The notes below the pieces were generated by a model. It searched no databases, had not been told where the DNA came from, and saw nothing but the letters and a program-made list of their open reading frames with translations. Position numbers and translations under genes: made by a program. A DNA stretch of 64,000 bases from Nocardioides marmoriginsengisoli (GTDB taxonomy: Bacteria; Actinomycetota; Actinomycetes; Propionibacteriales; Nocardioidaceae): contig NZ_RJSE01000001.1 in NCBI RefSeq assembly GCF_003725695.1, positions 1-64,000 on the forward strand. Direction: 5' to 3'. This document shows, piece after piece, positions 41,993-50,143 of this stretch. Each line of letters starts with the position of its first letter. Position 1 is the stretch's first letter.

Positions 41993-42906
41993 CAGAAGTA
42001 CCCCTCCTTCTTGCGGTCTTCCATGGCTGCCTCGGAGAACCGGTCGTCGCCACGGGTGGCGCCGCGCTCGGTCAGCCGGGCCACGGCGATCTCGTCGATG
42101 ATCTCGTCGATCGTCGAGGCGGTGCTCTCCACGCAGCCGGTCAGGGTCAGGTCGCCGACGGTACGGAACCGTACGGTCCGCTCCGAGGCCTCCTCGCCCG
42201 GCTTGCACGGGTTGAACTCGCTCTCGGTGAGCAGCATCCCGTCGCGCTCGAAGACGCTGCGCTGGTGGGAGAAGTAGATGGAGGGGATCTCGATGCCCTC
42301 GCGGCCGATGTAGTGCCAGACGTCGAGCTCGGTCCAGTTGCTGATCGGGAAGATCCGCATGTGCTCGCCCGCGTGCAGCCGGCCGTTGTAGAGGCTCCAG
42401 AGCTCGGGGCGCTGGTTCTTCGGGTCCCACTGGCCGAACTCGTCGCGGTGGCTGTAGACCCGCTCCTTGGCGCGTGCCTTCTCCTCGTCGCGACGGCCAC
42501 CACCGAAGGCGGCGGTGAAGCCCTCCTCCTCGATGGCGTTGAGCAGGGTGCCGATCTGGTGCCGGTTGCGCGAGGTCTTGCCGTCGTCGACGACCACCCC
42601 GTTCTTCAGCGCCTCCTCGACGCTGGCGACGATCAGCCTGAGGCCGAGGCGGTTGACCCAGTTGTCCCGGGTGGCGAGCACCTCGGGGAAGTCGTAGCCG
42701 GTGTCGACCTGCAGCACCGGGAACGGGATCTTCGCCGGGTAGAAGGCCTTCTCCGCCAGCCGCAGCATCACGATGGAGTCCTTGCCGCCGGAGAACATCA
42801 GGACCGGCTTCTCGAACTCGGCCGCGACCTCGCGGAAGATGTGGATCGACTCCGCTTCGAGCTGGTCGAGCTGGCTCAGCCGGTAGTCGGCATGGGTCTG
42901 GTTCAT
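41992..42906 (-). CDS. cysD: Sulfate adenylyltransferase small subunit CysD
   Basis: This 304-residue ATP-pyrophosphatase-type enzyme makes APS from ATP and sulfate. The PP-loop SGGKDS is at residues 39-44, and the family motif AFGGGRRDEEKARAKERV and the C-terminal LTERGATRGDDRFSEAAMEDRKKEGYF-type ending are present. ATG 42906 follows GAGAGG. A longer in-frame extension upstream has no similarity and is ignored. It forms an operon with cysN. Confidence 0.96.
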   Translation of the reverse strand: MNQTHADYRLSQLDQLEAESIHIFREVAAEFEKPVLMFSGGKDSIVMLRLAEKAFYPAKIPFPVLQVDTGYDFPEVLATRDNWVNRLGLRLIVASVEEALKNGVVVDDGKTSRNRHQIGTLLNAIEEEGFTAAFGGGRRDEEKARAKERVYSHRDEFGQWDPKNQRPELWSLYNGRLHAGEHMRIFPISNWTELDVWHYIGREGIEIPSIYFSHQRSVFERDGMLLTESEFNPCKPGEEASERTVRFRTVGDLTLTGCVESTASTIDEIIDEIAVARLTERGATRGDDRFSEAAMEDRKKEGYF

Positions 42907-43004
42907 GGGGGCCTCTCGTGATTCTGCCCGTGGTGGGCAACCCTCTGGGGGCAGCGGCCATCGTATCGACATCCGCCAGCGGGCCGGACATCGTCTCATG
43001 GTAG

Positions 43005-43018
43005 TGGAACGTGTTCTA
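43005..43018. promoter_or_regulatory. KstR-like palindrome upstream of cysD
   Basis: TGGAACGTGTTCTA fits the TnnAACnnGTTnnA consensus of TetR-family KstR operators. It lies about 100 nt upstream of cysD. One such match is expected by chance in 64 kb, so this is weak. Confidence 0.25.
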
Positions 43019-43059
43019 GTTTTGCTCGACGCGACCCGCGCCGACCCGCGCGGGCGCGG

Positions 43060-43725
43060 TCAGGCCTCGTCGGTGGCGTGCCCGGTCGGGTCCGGAGCCC
43101 GGGTGTCGTCGAGGTACTCGCCGCCGATCGGCTCCGAGGACCAGGACACGATCGTCCAGCCCGACTCCGGGTCGCCGTCCAGCACGATGCAGGCCGTGTT
43201 GGCGAGGCCCTCGGCCGCCATCGCGTGCACGTTCGACCCGTGGACCCGGGACGCGACCCAGGTCCGGATCGCCGCGCCGTGCGAGATCACCAGGGCGACG
43301 TCGTGCCCGCGTCCGGCGATCTCGGCGATCTCCGCGTCGTACCGCTCCAGGAACTCGTGCCCGGTCTCGGCGCCGGACACCCGGCTGTCCAGACGGCCTT
43401 CGATCCAGTCGGCGACGGTGCCGATGTAACCGAGGATCGAGTCGTGGTCGGTGGCCATCTCGTAGTCGCCGGCGGCGATCTCGCGCAGTCCGTCCAGGAC
43501 CACCGGCGTCGTGTTCAGCGCGGCTGCCAGCGTCGCCGCCGTCTGCCGGGTCCGGTGGGTGGGGGAGATGAAGATCGCGTCGATCGGTTCGGGGGCCAGC
43601 GCGAAGGCGGCCGCCTCGGCCTGGCGCCGGCCGAGGTCGGTGAGCTCCAGGCCGGGGATCGCGGTGTCCAGCGCCCCCGAGGTGTTCCCGTGCGTCTGGC
43701 CGTGGCGAAGGAGGAGAAGCCGCAT
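43060..43725 (-). CDS. Histidine phosphatase family protein
   Basis: This 221-residue protein carries the phosphoglycerate-mutase-like RHG motif (LLLLRHGQTHGNT, residues 3-15) and the second catalytic His in VISHGAAIR. The acid proton donor is probably Glu in LREIAAGDYEM. It could be a broad phosphatase; the substrate is unknown. TAGCAT (minus strand, 43732-43737) lies 6 nt from the ATG, so the message is probably leaderless. It lies between cysD and the sulfite-exporter-like gene on the same strand. Confidence 0.85.
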   Translation of the reverse strand: MRLLLLRHGQTHGNTSGALDTAIPGLELTDLGRRQAEAAAFALAPEPIDAIFISPTHRTRQTAATLAAALNTTPVVLDGLREIAAGDYEMATDHDSILGYIGTVADWIEGRLDSRVSGAETGHEFLERYDAEIAEIAGRGHDVALVISHGAAIRTWVASRVHGSNVHAMAAEGLANTACIVLDGDPESGWTIVSWSSEPIGGEYLDDTRAPDPTGHATDEA

Positions 43726-43767
43726 ACCGGAATGCTACGGACCGTGCCGGTCGCCCCGGCGGGCGGA

Positions 43768-44745
43768 TCAGCCCTTCTTGCTGCCCTCGAGCTCGGCGAC
43801 GGTCGGGGCGCCGAACATCGGCAGCCCCTGGCGCTTGCGGAGGAATCCCCAGACCACCGGGACCACGACGAGCATGACCAGGCCGATCACGCCGATCAGG
43901 ACCGGGTGGGTGTCGTCCTCGCCGGCTCCCAGCGGCGCCCAGCCGGCCTTGTCCAGCAGCGCGACCCCCGACATCGTCAGCACGATCACGATGCCGCGGC
44001 GGATCACCGACTGCGGGACCTTGGCCGCGAACCGCGCGCCGATCAGCGTCCCGGGGACCGAGCCGAGGATCAGCGGCAGCGTGATGCCCCAGTCCAGGCC
44101 GTTCACCATGATGTTCGAGATCGCGGCGGCGAGCACCAGCGGGACCGCCTGCACCAGGTCGGTGCCGACCAGCTTCAGCGCGGACAGCGTCGGGTAGAGG
44201 ATCAGCAGCACGACCATGATCACCGAGCCCGAGCCGACGCTGGTGATGCCGACGAGCAGGCCGCCGAGCGCACCGACGAGCATCGTCGGGATCGGCCGGA
44301 TCGTCGGGTTGTCGTCCGCGGCCAGGTGGCCGGTCCGGACCCGGACCAGCTGGATGTAGAGCCGGATCGCGTACGTCGAGGCAGCCACCAGCAACGCGAA
44401 CCCGATGCACATCTTGAGCAGGTCCTCGACGTCGCCCTCGTCCACCACCCAGGAGACCAGGTGCGGCCCGAGGAAGGCCATCGGGACCGAGCCGGCGATC
44501 AGCCAGCCGGCCAGGTGGAAGTTGGGGGAGCCGTGCTTGGAGTGCACCAGCGCCCCGCCGGTCTTGTAGACGGCGGCAGCGGTCAGGTCGGCGGTGACGA
44601 TCGCGGAGGTGTGTCCGACGCCGAGGAAGATCAGCGCCGGGGTCATCAGGGCGCCGCCCCCCATGCCGGTGACGCCGACGATGACGCCGACGAAGAAGCC
44701 TGCAGCGACGATCTGGGCAGCGTTGTCTGTGAAGAGGTCGTGCAC
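43768..44745 (-). CDS. TSUP-family transporter (TauE/SafE-like)
   Basis: This 325-residue membrane protein has two repeated halves, each with the Gly-rich TSUP motif (VGVTGMGGGALMTPAL near residue 25 and VGITSVGSGSVIMVVLL near residue 170). The family exports sulfite, sulfoacetate or related organosulfur compounds. Adjacency to cysC and cysD/N suggests a role in sulfur assimilation or efflux. GTG 44745 starts just after GGGGACCAGAGACACC. A much longer frame upstream overlaps cysC and is not used. Confidence 0.85.
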   Translation of the reverse strand: MHDLFTDNAAQIVAAGFFVGVIVGVTGMGGGALMTPALIFLGVGHTSAIVTADLTAAAVYKTGGALVHSKHGSPNFHLAGWLIAGSVPMAFLGPHLVSWVVDEGDVEDLLKMCIGFALLVAASTYAIRLYIQLVRVRTGHLAADDNPTIRPIPTMLVGALGGLLVGITSVGSGSVIMVVLLILYPTLSALKLVGTDLVQAVPLVLAAAISNIMVNGLDWGITLPLILGSVPGTLIGARFAAKVPQSVIRRGIVIVLTMSGVALLDKAGWAPLGAGEDDTHPVLIGVIGLVMLVVVPVVWGFLRKRQGLPMFGAPTVAELEGSKKG

Positions 44746-44800
44746 GGTGTCTCTGGTCCCCGTCTGTTGGTCAAGCAGAGGTGGGCAAGGTGTGGAGAGT

Positions 44801-45958
44801 CTACAAAGGTAGTACGGATAGTACGTCTGCCAGGGCATCCTCGATGCTCCGGCCGGTGGTGTCCACCCGGACGGCCGCGTCCTCGGGCTCCTCGTAGGGG
44901 CTGGAGATGCCGGTGAACTCCGGGATCTCGCCGGCGCGGGCCTTGGCGTAGAGGCCCTTGCGGTCGCGGCGCTCGCACTCCTCCAACGGGGTCGCGACGT
45001 GCACCAGCACGAACTCGCCGCCGGCCTCCTCGACCATCGCGCGGACCTGGCGGCGGGTCTCGTCGAACGGCGCGATCGGCGAGCAGATCGCGATCCCGCG
45101 GTGCCGGGCGATCTCGGCGGCGACCCAGCCGATCCGGCGGATGTTGGTCTCCCGGTCGGCCTTCGAGAAGCTCAGGCCCGCCGACAGGTTCCGCCGTACG
45201 ACGTCGCCGTCGAGGCTGGTCACGGTGCGCTCGCCCTGCTCGAGGACCAGGTCCAGCAGCGCCTGCGCGAGGGTGGACTTGCCGCTCCCGGAGAGGCCGG
45301 TGAAGAAGACCACCACGCCCGGCTGGTCGGGCTGGTCCGAGGCCACCACGGCCTCGACCTCGGCCGGCAGCGAGCCGGTGCCGGAGACGGCCAGCACCTC
45401 GCCGGGCGCGTAGTTCGCGGTCACCTGCTGGCCGAGCGCGTGGTCCGTCTCGGGGTCGCCGTGGCTCGGCAGGGTGGCCGCCACCACGGCGGTGTCGCCG
45501 AGCAGGTCGGCGGCCGCGAGGCTGGCCCGGACCAGACCGACCGCGGTGACGCCCTGCGGGGTGCCGGTGCCGGTGAGGGCGAGCAGGACCACGCTGCGGT
45601 CGCCGCGGCGGCTGCGGATGGTGTCGAGGTCGGTGTCGGTCAGCGGCGCCGCGACCGGGACCGTGAGCGCGCCGGGGTGCTGCTCGGCGACCGCGGCGGG
45701 GGTCAGGTGCAACCGCCGGAACGGCCCGTACGCCGGCACCGCGAGCTGGGTCAGGCCGGCGCCGGTGAGGCGGGCCAGCGGCAGCCCCTCGGGGTCGACC
45801 AGCTCGAGATCGTCGCTGTCGATCTCGGCCGGGACGGTCAGGCTGACCGGCCCGTCGGCCTCGAAGGCGGTCAGCGGCGCGAGACCGCCGTTGAGGAGGA
45901 GCTCGAGGTCGTCGAGCTCGCGGGGCGTAGGACAGAACTGGGCCGGCACGACGGACAT
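44801..45958 (-). CDS. cysC: APS kinase CysC with an N-terminal degenerate ATP-sulfurylase-like domain
   Basis: This 385-residue protein has a C-terminal APS kinase of about 180 residues with P-loop FFTGLSGSGKST, the SLDGDVVRRNL segment and SPYEEPEDAAVRVDT at the end. Its N-terminal 200 residues start with LDDLELLLNGGLAPLTAF, like the start of ATP sulfurylase, but lack the QxRNPxH motif needed for catalysis. Therefore only PAPS synthesis from APS is supported. The PAPS may serve the sulfotransferase at 11.5 kb. It lies 15 nt after the asparaginase gene. Confidence 0.9.
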   Translation of the reverse strand: MSVVPAQFCPTPRELDDLELLLNGGLAPLTAFEADGPVSLTVPAEIDSDDLELVDPEGLPLARLTGAGLTQLAVPAYGPFRRLHLTPAAVAEQHPGALTVPVAAPLTDTDLDTIRSRRGDRSVVLLALTGTGTPQGVTAVGLVRASLAAADLLGDTAVVAATLPSHGDPETDHALGQQVTANYAPGEVLAVSGTGSLPAEVEAVVASDQPDQPGVVVFFTGLSGSGKSTLAQALLDLVLEQGERTVTSLDGDVVRRNLSAGLSFSKADRETNIRRIGWVAAEIARHRGIAICSPIAPFDETRRQVRAMVEEAGGEFVLVHVATPLEECERRDRKGLYAKARAGEIPEFTGISSPYEEPEDAAVRVDTTGRSIEDALADVLSVLPL

Positions 45959-45973
45959 CGTGTCAGAACCACC

Positions 45974-46927
45974 TCAGAGCACGGGCCGGATCTCGCCGAC
46001 CACCTTGCCGCCGCCGTGGAGCGGGGCCGCGCCGGTCCGTCGTACGGCCTCGGTGTCGACGCCCGGCTCGGTGTCGACGCCCAGGTGCCGGAGCAGGCCG
46101 GCCATCACCACCGGGCGTGCCCGGGCGCCGCCGTCGTCGACCTTGAGGGCGAAGGCGCGGCCGTCCGCCAGCGCGACCGCGTAGCAGGCCTCGGCGCCGG
46201 CCTTGCCGATCGCGCCCGGGATCGCGGTCAGCAGGGCGCGCTCGTCGCGGGCGGTCCCGGAGACGTACTCGGGGTGGGTGCGGATCGCGGCGGCGATCCG
46301 GCGCTCCTCGGGACGGTCGCTGGTGGACAGGTGCGCGAACGCCCGGGCCAGGCCGGTCAGCGAGGTCGCCAGCAGCGGGGCTCCGCAGCCGTCCACCGCG
46401 ACGTGCGCGACCGGCTCCCCGGTGACCTCGGCGAAGACGGCGGCGATCTGCTGCTGGAGCGGGTGCGCCGGGTCGAGGTACCCCTCGGTGGGCCAGTCGT
46501 TGGCCACGCAGGTCGCCAGCATCGCGGCGTGCTTGCCCGAGCAGTTCATCGCCAGCACGCTCTTGCTGCCGCCGGACCGGATCAGGTCCTCCTGGGCGGC
46601 ATCGGTGAGCGGCCAGCCGGGCGGGTTCGCCAGCGCGGACTCGTCGAGCCCGGCGCCGGCCAGGATCCGTCGTACCGCGTCGAGGTGGAAGGGCTCGCCG
46701 GAGTGCGAGGCGCAGGCCAGCGCGAGCAGCTCGCCGTCCAGGTCGAGACCGGCGCGGACCATCCCGAGCGCCTGCAGCGGCTTGCTGCACGAGCGCGGCA
46801 GGATCGGGGTGCGCACGTCACCGCGTTCGTACGCCGGCGCTCCGTCGGCCCCGAGGGCGAGCACCGACCCGTAGTGGTGTCCTTCGACGAAACCCGAACG
46901 GACGAGGTCAGCGATCACCGGAAGCAT
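45974..46927 (-). CDS. L-asparaginase II-family enzyme (R. etli type)
   Basis: This 317-residue protein belongs to the asparaginase_II family distinct from bacterial type I/II enzymes. The motif PRSCSKPLQALGM and the SGKHAAMLATC segment with its Cys and Lys are family-typical, as is VDGCGAPLLAT. It would hydrolyse asparagine to aspartate and ammonia. TAGGCT (minus strand, 46934-46939) lies 6 nt upstream of the ATG, so the transcript is probably leaderless and may continue into cysC. Confidence 0.9.
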   Translation of the reverse strand: MLPVIADLVRSGFVEGHHYGSVLALGADGAPAYERGDVRTPILPRSCSKPLQALGMVRAGLDLDGELLALACASHSGEPFHLDAVRRILAGAGLDESALANPPGWPLTDAAQEDLIRSGGSKSVLAMNCSGKHAAMLATCVANDWPTEGYLDPAHPLQQQIAAVFAEVTGEPVAHVAVDGCGAPLLATSLTGLARAFAHLSTSDRPEERRIAAAIRTHPEYVSGTARDERALLTAIPGAIGKAGAEACYAVALADGRAFALKVDDGGARARPVVMAGLLRHLGVDTEPGVDTEAVRRTGAAPLHGGGKVVGEIRPVL

Positions 46928-46933
46928 GCGGAG

Positions 46934-46939
46934 AGCCTA
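46934..46939 (-). promoter_or_regulatory. Candidate -10 box, leaderless start of asparaginase gene
   Basis: TAGGCT on the minus strand is 6 nt from the ATG at 46927. Confidence 0.5.
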
Positions 46940-47036
46940 GAACGGGTAGGCTCCGAATACCGGTCCTGCTAGCACCCGGAAATGCCGAATCCCCTTGCTC
47001 CTAGGCCGATTGTGACTCGTCTCACCGCTCCTGGAG

Positions 47037-47052
47037 TTGCAAGTGCTTGCAA
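47037..47052. promoter_or_regulatory. Perfect TTGCAAG palindrome upstream of the XRE gene
   Basis: TTGCAAG-TG-CTTGCAA is a perfect 16-bp inverted repeat, 20 nt upstream of the GTG start. Its left half could overlap a -35 box, so it is a candidate operator for the regulator encoded downstream. Confidence 0.55.
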
Positions 47053-47071
47053 TAGTTAGCAGGATGGGGAC

Positions 47072-47566
47072 GTGGCCAAGAAACTGAACGTCGGACTGAC
47101 CGTCGAGACCTTGGGTGGATACCTGCGCGAGCAGCGTGTCAACGCCAAGTTGTCGCTGCGTCAGCTCGCCGAGCAGGCCGGGGTGTCCAACCCCTACCTC
47201 AGCCAGATCGAACGCGGTCTGCGCCGGCCTTCAGCCGAAGTGCTCCAGCAGCTCGCGAAAGCACTTCGGATCTCCGCGGAGCAGGTCTACGTCCAGGCCG
47301 GGATCCTCAGCCCGGACGACGACCAGGTTCGTTCCGTGGAGCTGGCAGTGCTCGCCGACCCGGTGCTCTCCGAGCGCCAGAAGCAGGCACTGCTCGCGGT
47401 GTACCAGTCCTTCCGGGCTGAGGCCGCACTGAACGAACCGGACCAGCCCGAGTCCGACACCGCTGGGCCCGAGACCAGCGTGAGCAACGACGCTCCCCAC
47501 CCCACCCCCACCCAGAACGTCCGCGGCGAAGATTCCGCCGCGGCGAACACAACCGAAGGAAATTGA
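47072..47566 (+). CDS. XRE-family transcriptional regulator
   Basis: This 164-residue regulator has an N-terminal Cro/CI-type helix-turn-helix (LREQRVNAKLSLRQLAEQAGVSNPYLSQIERGLRRPS, residues 19-55) and a flexible, acidic C-terminal tail. It matches the Rv0474 type, which sits directly upstream of hbhA in mycobacteria, as here. It probably controls its own operon through the palindrome at 47037-47052. Its stop overlaps the region just before the hbhA ATG. Confidence 0.9.
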   Translation: MAKKLNVGLTVETLGGYLREQRVNAKLSLRQLAEQAGVSNPYLSQIERGLRRPSAEVLQQLAKALRISAEQVYVQAGILSPDDDQVRSVELAVLADPVLSERQKQALLAVYQSFRAEAALNEPDQPESDTAGPETSVSNDAPHPTPTQNVRGEDSAAANTTEGN

Positions 47567-47567
47567 G

Positions 47568-48158
47568 ATGGCTAAGACCCAGTTCAATACCGAGCAGATC
47601 AAGACCGAGGCCGTGAAGCCGCTGTTCGCCGTTGCCGGCGCGACCGAGATCGCTGTGGGCAAGGCCCGCGGCTACGCGACCGAGGCGACCAAGGCGACCC
47701 AGACCCGCCTCGACGCCGCGCAGACCCGCGTCTCCGGCGTCCAGGCCCGCGTGCAGAAGGTCGACTTCGACTCCAAGAAGGTCCAGGCCGAGGCGAAGGC
47801 CCGTGTCGAGAAGCTGCAGGCCGACGCCAAGGACGCGCAGGCCAAGTTCGAGGCCCGCGTCACCGAGCTGCAGAAGGAGGCCGCGGACTTCCCGGCCAAG
47901 TTCGAGGCGAAGCTGAACGAGGCCCTCAAGGACCTGAACGCCACCTACGCCGACCTCGCCGCCCGTGGCGAGAAGTTCGTCGCCGCGGTCCGCAAGGACG
48001 GCGTCAAGGCGGTCGCGAACGTGAAGCCGGCCAAGAAGGTCGCGAAGAAGGCCGCCAAGAAGGCTCCGGCGACCAAGCCGGCCGCCAAGAAGGCCCCGGC
48101 CAAGAAGGCCGCCGCGAAGAAGGCTCCGGCCAAGAAGGCTGCCAAGAAGGCCTCCTGA
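47568..48158 (+). CDS. HbhA-type heparin-binding hemagglutinin-like protein
   Basis: This 196-residue protein has a long coiled coil (about residues 20-130; ARVEKLQADAKDAQAKFEARV) and a Lys/Ala/Pro-rich tail of repeated AKKAPAKKAAAKKA, the features of mycobacterial HbhA. In mycobacteria the tail binds heparan sulfate; in a soil actinomycete it may bind cell-wall glycan, lipid or nucleic acid. It follows the XRE regulator by 1 nt and is in an operon with it. Confidence 0.9.
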   Translation: MAKTQFNTEQIKTEAVKPLFAVAGATEIAVGKARGYATEATKATQTRLDAAQTRVSGVQARVQKVDFDSKKVQAEAKARVEKLQADAKDAQAKFEARVTELQKEAADFPAKFEAKLNEALKDLNATYADLAARGEKFVAAVRKDGVKAVANVKPAKKVAKKAAKKAPATKPAAKKAPAKKAAAKKAPAKKAAKKAS

Positions 48159-48197
48159 TCGAGCACTGACCCGCCGTCGCCCCTGGCGCCGGGTCGG

Positions 48198-48230
48198 GAA
48201 GGGCCCCCGGGATCACCCCGGGGGCCCTTC
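48198..48230 (+). terminator. Terminator hairpin after hbhA
   Basis: GAAGGGCCCCCGGG (48198-48211) pairs perfectly with 48217-48230 around a 5-nt loop. There is no T-tract. Confidence 0.82.
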
Positions 48231-48292
48231 TGCGTCCCGACACCCGGGCACGCAACGTGCCGGTAGCCGGGACGCCGACGGCACCGGCCCTC

Positions 48293-48298
48293 TAGGCT
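48293..48298 (+). promoter_or_regulatory. Candidate -10 box, leaderless start of DUF2516 gene
   Basis: TAGGCT is 6 nt upstream of GTG 48305. Confidence 0.5.
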
Positions 48299-48304
48299 TG
48301 CGGA

Positions 48305-48592
48305 GTGGAACCCTTCCAGCTCGAGTCCGGTGTGCTGCTGATGGCCTTCCTGGCCCTGGCGGTGGTGAAGGTCTGGGCCCTGGTCGACGCGATCATGCGG
48401 CCCGCGGCCGCCTACCTGGCCGCCGACAAGCAGACCAAGACCGCCTGGATGTGGATCCTCGGCCTGGCGCTGGCCGCGCACCTGGTCTTCGCGCTCCCGT
48501 ACGGCCTCCTCTCCCTGATCGGCACGGTGGCCGCCTTCGTCTACCTGGTCGACGTCAAGCCCGCCTTGTCAGCAGTCACCCGGCGCCGATGA
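48305..48592 (+). CDS. DUF2516 family membrane protein
   Basis: This 95-residue protein has three hydrophobic segments (LLMAFLALAVVKVWALVDAI, WILGLALAAHLVFALPYGLL, IGTVAAFVYLVDV) and belongs to the uncharacterised DUF2516 family. It also follows hbhA in mycobacteria (Rv0476). It overlaps the sugar transferase start by four bases. Function unknown. Confidence 0.85.
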   Translation: MEPFQLESGVLLMAFLALAVVKVWALVDAIMRPAAAYLAADKQTKTAWMWILGLALAAHLVFALPYGLLSLIGTVAAFVYLVDVKPALSAVTRRR

Positions 48593-50082
48593 GCAGTGAC
48601 GTGGCCGACGAGACCAAGGCGAGCGCCGGCGACGAGCCGGACGACGCGTTCTCGATGCCCAAGCGGATCCGGCTGAACCAGCGGATCCGGCACATGCTGG
48701 TCGGCGTCTTCATGCTCGACGCCGGCGTGCTCTTCGTGACCTCGGTGCTCGCCTGGTACTGGCGCGGCTCGGTCGACAAGTACTGGGCCGAGCAGCCGTA
48801 CCCGTTCCCGTGGGCGCCGTTGCTCGGTCCCGGGATGATCGTCATCTGGCTGCTGATGCTGGTGCTGCTCGGCGCCTACCGGACCCGCAACTACGGCACC
48901 GGCTTCGAGGAGTTCCGGGCGATCACCATCGCCTCGGCGATCTCCTTCGGGATCGCCTGCATGGGCGGCTTCCTGTCCTACAACCAGCCGACCCGCGGCT
49001 ACCCGCTGATCTTCTTCGCCCTCGGCACCCCGCTGCTGCTGCTGGTCCGCTACATCGACCGGCAGACGCTGCACAGCGCCCGGCAGCAGGGCCGGCTGGC
49101 GATCAAGGTGATCGCGGTCGGCTCGCCCGCGGCGATCGCGGAGCTCGTCGAGGTCGTCGCCCGGGCGCCTTGGATGGGCTACCGGCTCGTCGGGATGTGC
49201 GTGCCCGGGGGGCAGGACCCGCTCGAGACCGGGGTCCCGGTCTTCGGTGACATCGACGACGTCCGCACGGTGGCGATCGAGCAGGGCGCCGACGGGGTGA
49301 TCGTGGCCGGCGGCTCGTACTCCTCGGCGGCCGACCTGCGCCGGCTCGGCTGGGCGCTGCAGGGCCTCGACCTGGACATGCTGGTGGTGCCCTCGCTGAC
49401 CGACATCGCCGGCCCCCGGGTGCACATGCGCCACGTCGCCGGCCTGCCGTTCGTCCAGGTGGAGGAACCGCAGAGCGACCGCGCGGGCGGCTGGACGAAG
49501 CGCGCCTTCGACCTGGCCGCCTCCGCCGCGGTCGTGACGATGCTCTCGCCGCTGCTGATTACCACCGCGTTGATCATCTGGCTCCAGGACCGGGGCCCGG
49601 TCTTCTACCGGCAGACCCGGGTCGGCATCCACGGCGAAGAGTTCCAGATGGTGAAGTTCCGCTCGATGGTGGTCAACGCCGAGAAGCTCCGGGCCGCGCT
49701 CGACGAGCAGAACGAGGTCGACGGGGTCCTCTTCAAGATGACCAACGACCCGCGGATCACCCGGTTCGGGCGCTTCATCCGGAAGTACTCGATCGACGAG
49801 CTGCCCCAGCTGATCAACGTGTTCAAGGGCGAGATGAGCCTGGTCGGGCCGCGACCGCTGCTGCCCACCGACGTCGAGCGCTACGAGAAGGACACCCACC
49901 GGCGGATGCTGGTCCGCCCGGGGATGACCGGTCTGTGGCAGGTCTCCGGACGGTCCGACCTGTCCTGGGCCGAGGCCGTCCGGCTCGACCTGTACTACGT
50001 CGACAATTGGTCGATGGTGATCGACCTGGTCATCATGGTGAAGACCGTCAAGGCCGTGCTCGTCTCCGAGGGAGCGTACTGA
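48589..50082 (+). CDS. Polyprenyl-phosphate sugar-1-phosphate transferase
   Basis: This 497-residue protein transfers a sugar phosphate from a nucleotide sugar to undecaprenyl phosphate, which starts polysaccharide repeat-unit assembly. Several N-terminal membrane helices (about residues 35-140) and a central Rossmann-like domain precede the catalytic PglC/WbaP domain. That domain has KRAFDLAASAAVVTMLSPL, TRVGIHGEEFQMVKFRSM and YSIDELPQLINVFKGEMSLVGPRP, of which the DE and VGPRP parts are diagnostic. It is coupled to DUF2516. Confidence 0.92.
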   Translation: MSSDVADETKASAGDEPDDAFSMPKRIRLNQRIRHMLVGVFMLDAGVLFVTSVLAWYWRGSVDKYWAEQPYPFPWAPLLGPGMIVIWLLMLVLLGAYRTRNYGTGFEEFRAITIASAISFGIACMGGFLSYNQPTRGYPLIFFALGTPLLLLVRYIDRQTLHSARQQGRLAIKVIAVGSPAAIAELVEVVARAPWMGYRLVGMCVPGGQDPLETGVPVFGDIDDVRTVAIEQGADGVIVAGGSYSSAADLRRLGWALQGLDLDMLVVPSLTDIAGPRVHMRHVAGLPFVQVEEPQSDRAGGWTKRAFDLAASAAVVTMLSPLLITTALIIWLQDRGPVFYRQTRVGIHGEEFQMVKFRSMVVNAEKLRAALDEQNEVDGVLFKMTNDPRITRFGRFIRKYSIDELPQLINVFKGEMSLVGPRPLLPTDVERYEKDTHRRMLVRPGMTGLWQVSGRSDLSWAEAVRLDLYYVDNWSMVIDLVIMVKTVKAVLVSEGAY

Positions 50083-50143
50083 CCCTGGCCGTGTGTGGTC
50101 GTGACCTACGATGACCGCACCCCAGCCGCACGAGAGGACGAGC

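Noticed and set aside
39434-42277. 947-codon plus-strand frame overlapping manA and cysN
   Set aside because: The manA frame (start 39441) and the minus-strand cysN frame show full family motifs. The long frame does not.
42907-43059. SAM or other riboswitch upstream of cysD
   Set aside because: Only a short GCCC/GGGC hairpin is visible; conserved riboswitch core sequences were not recognised.
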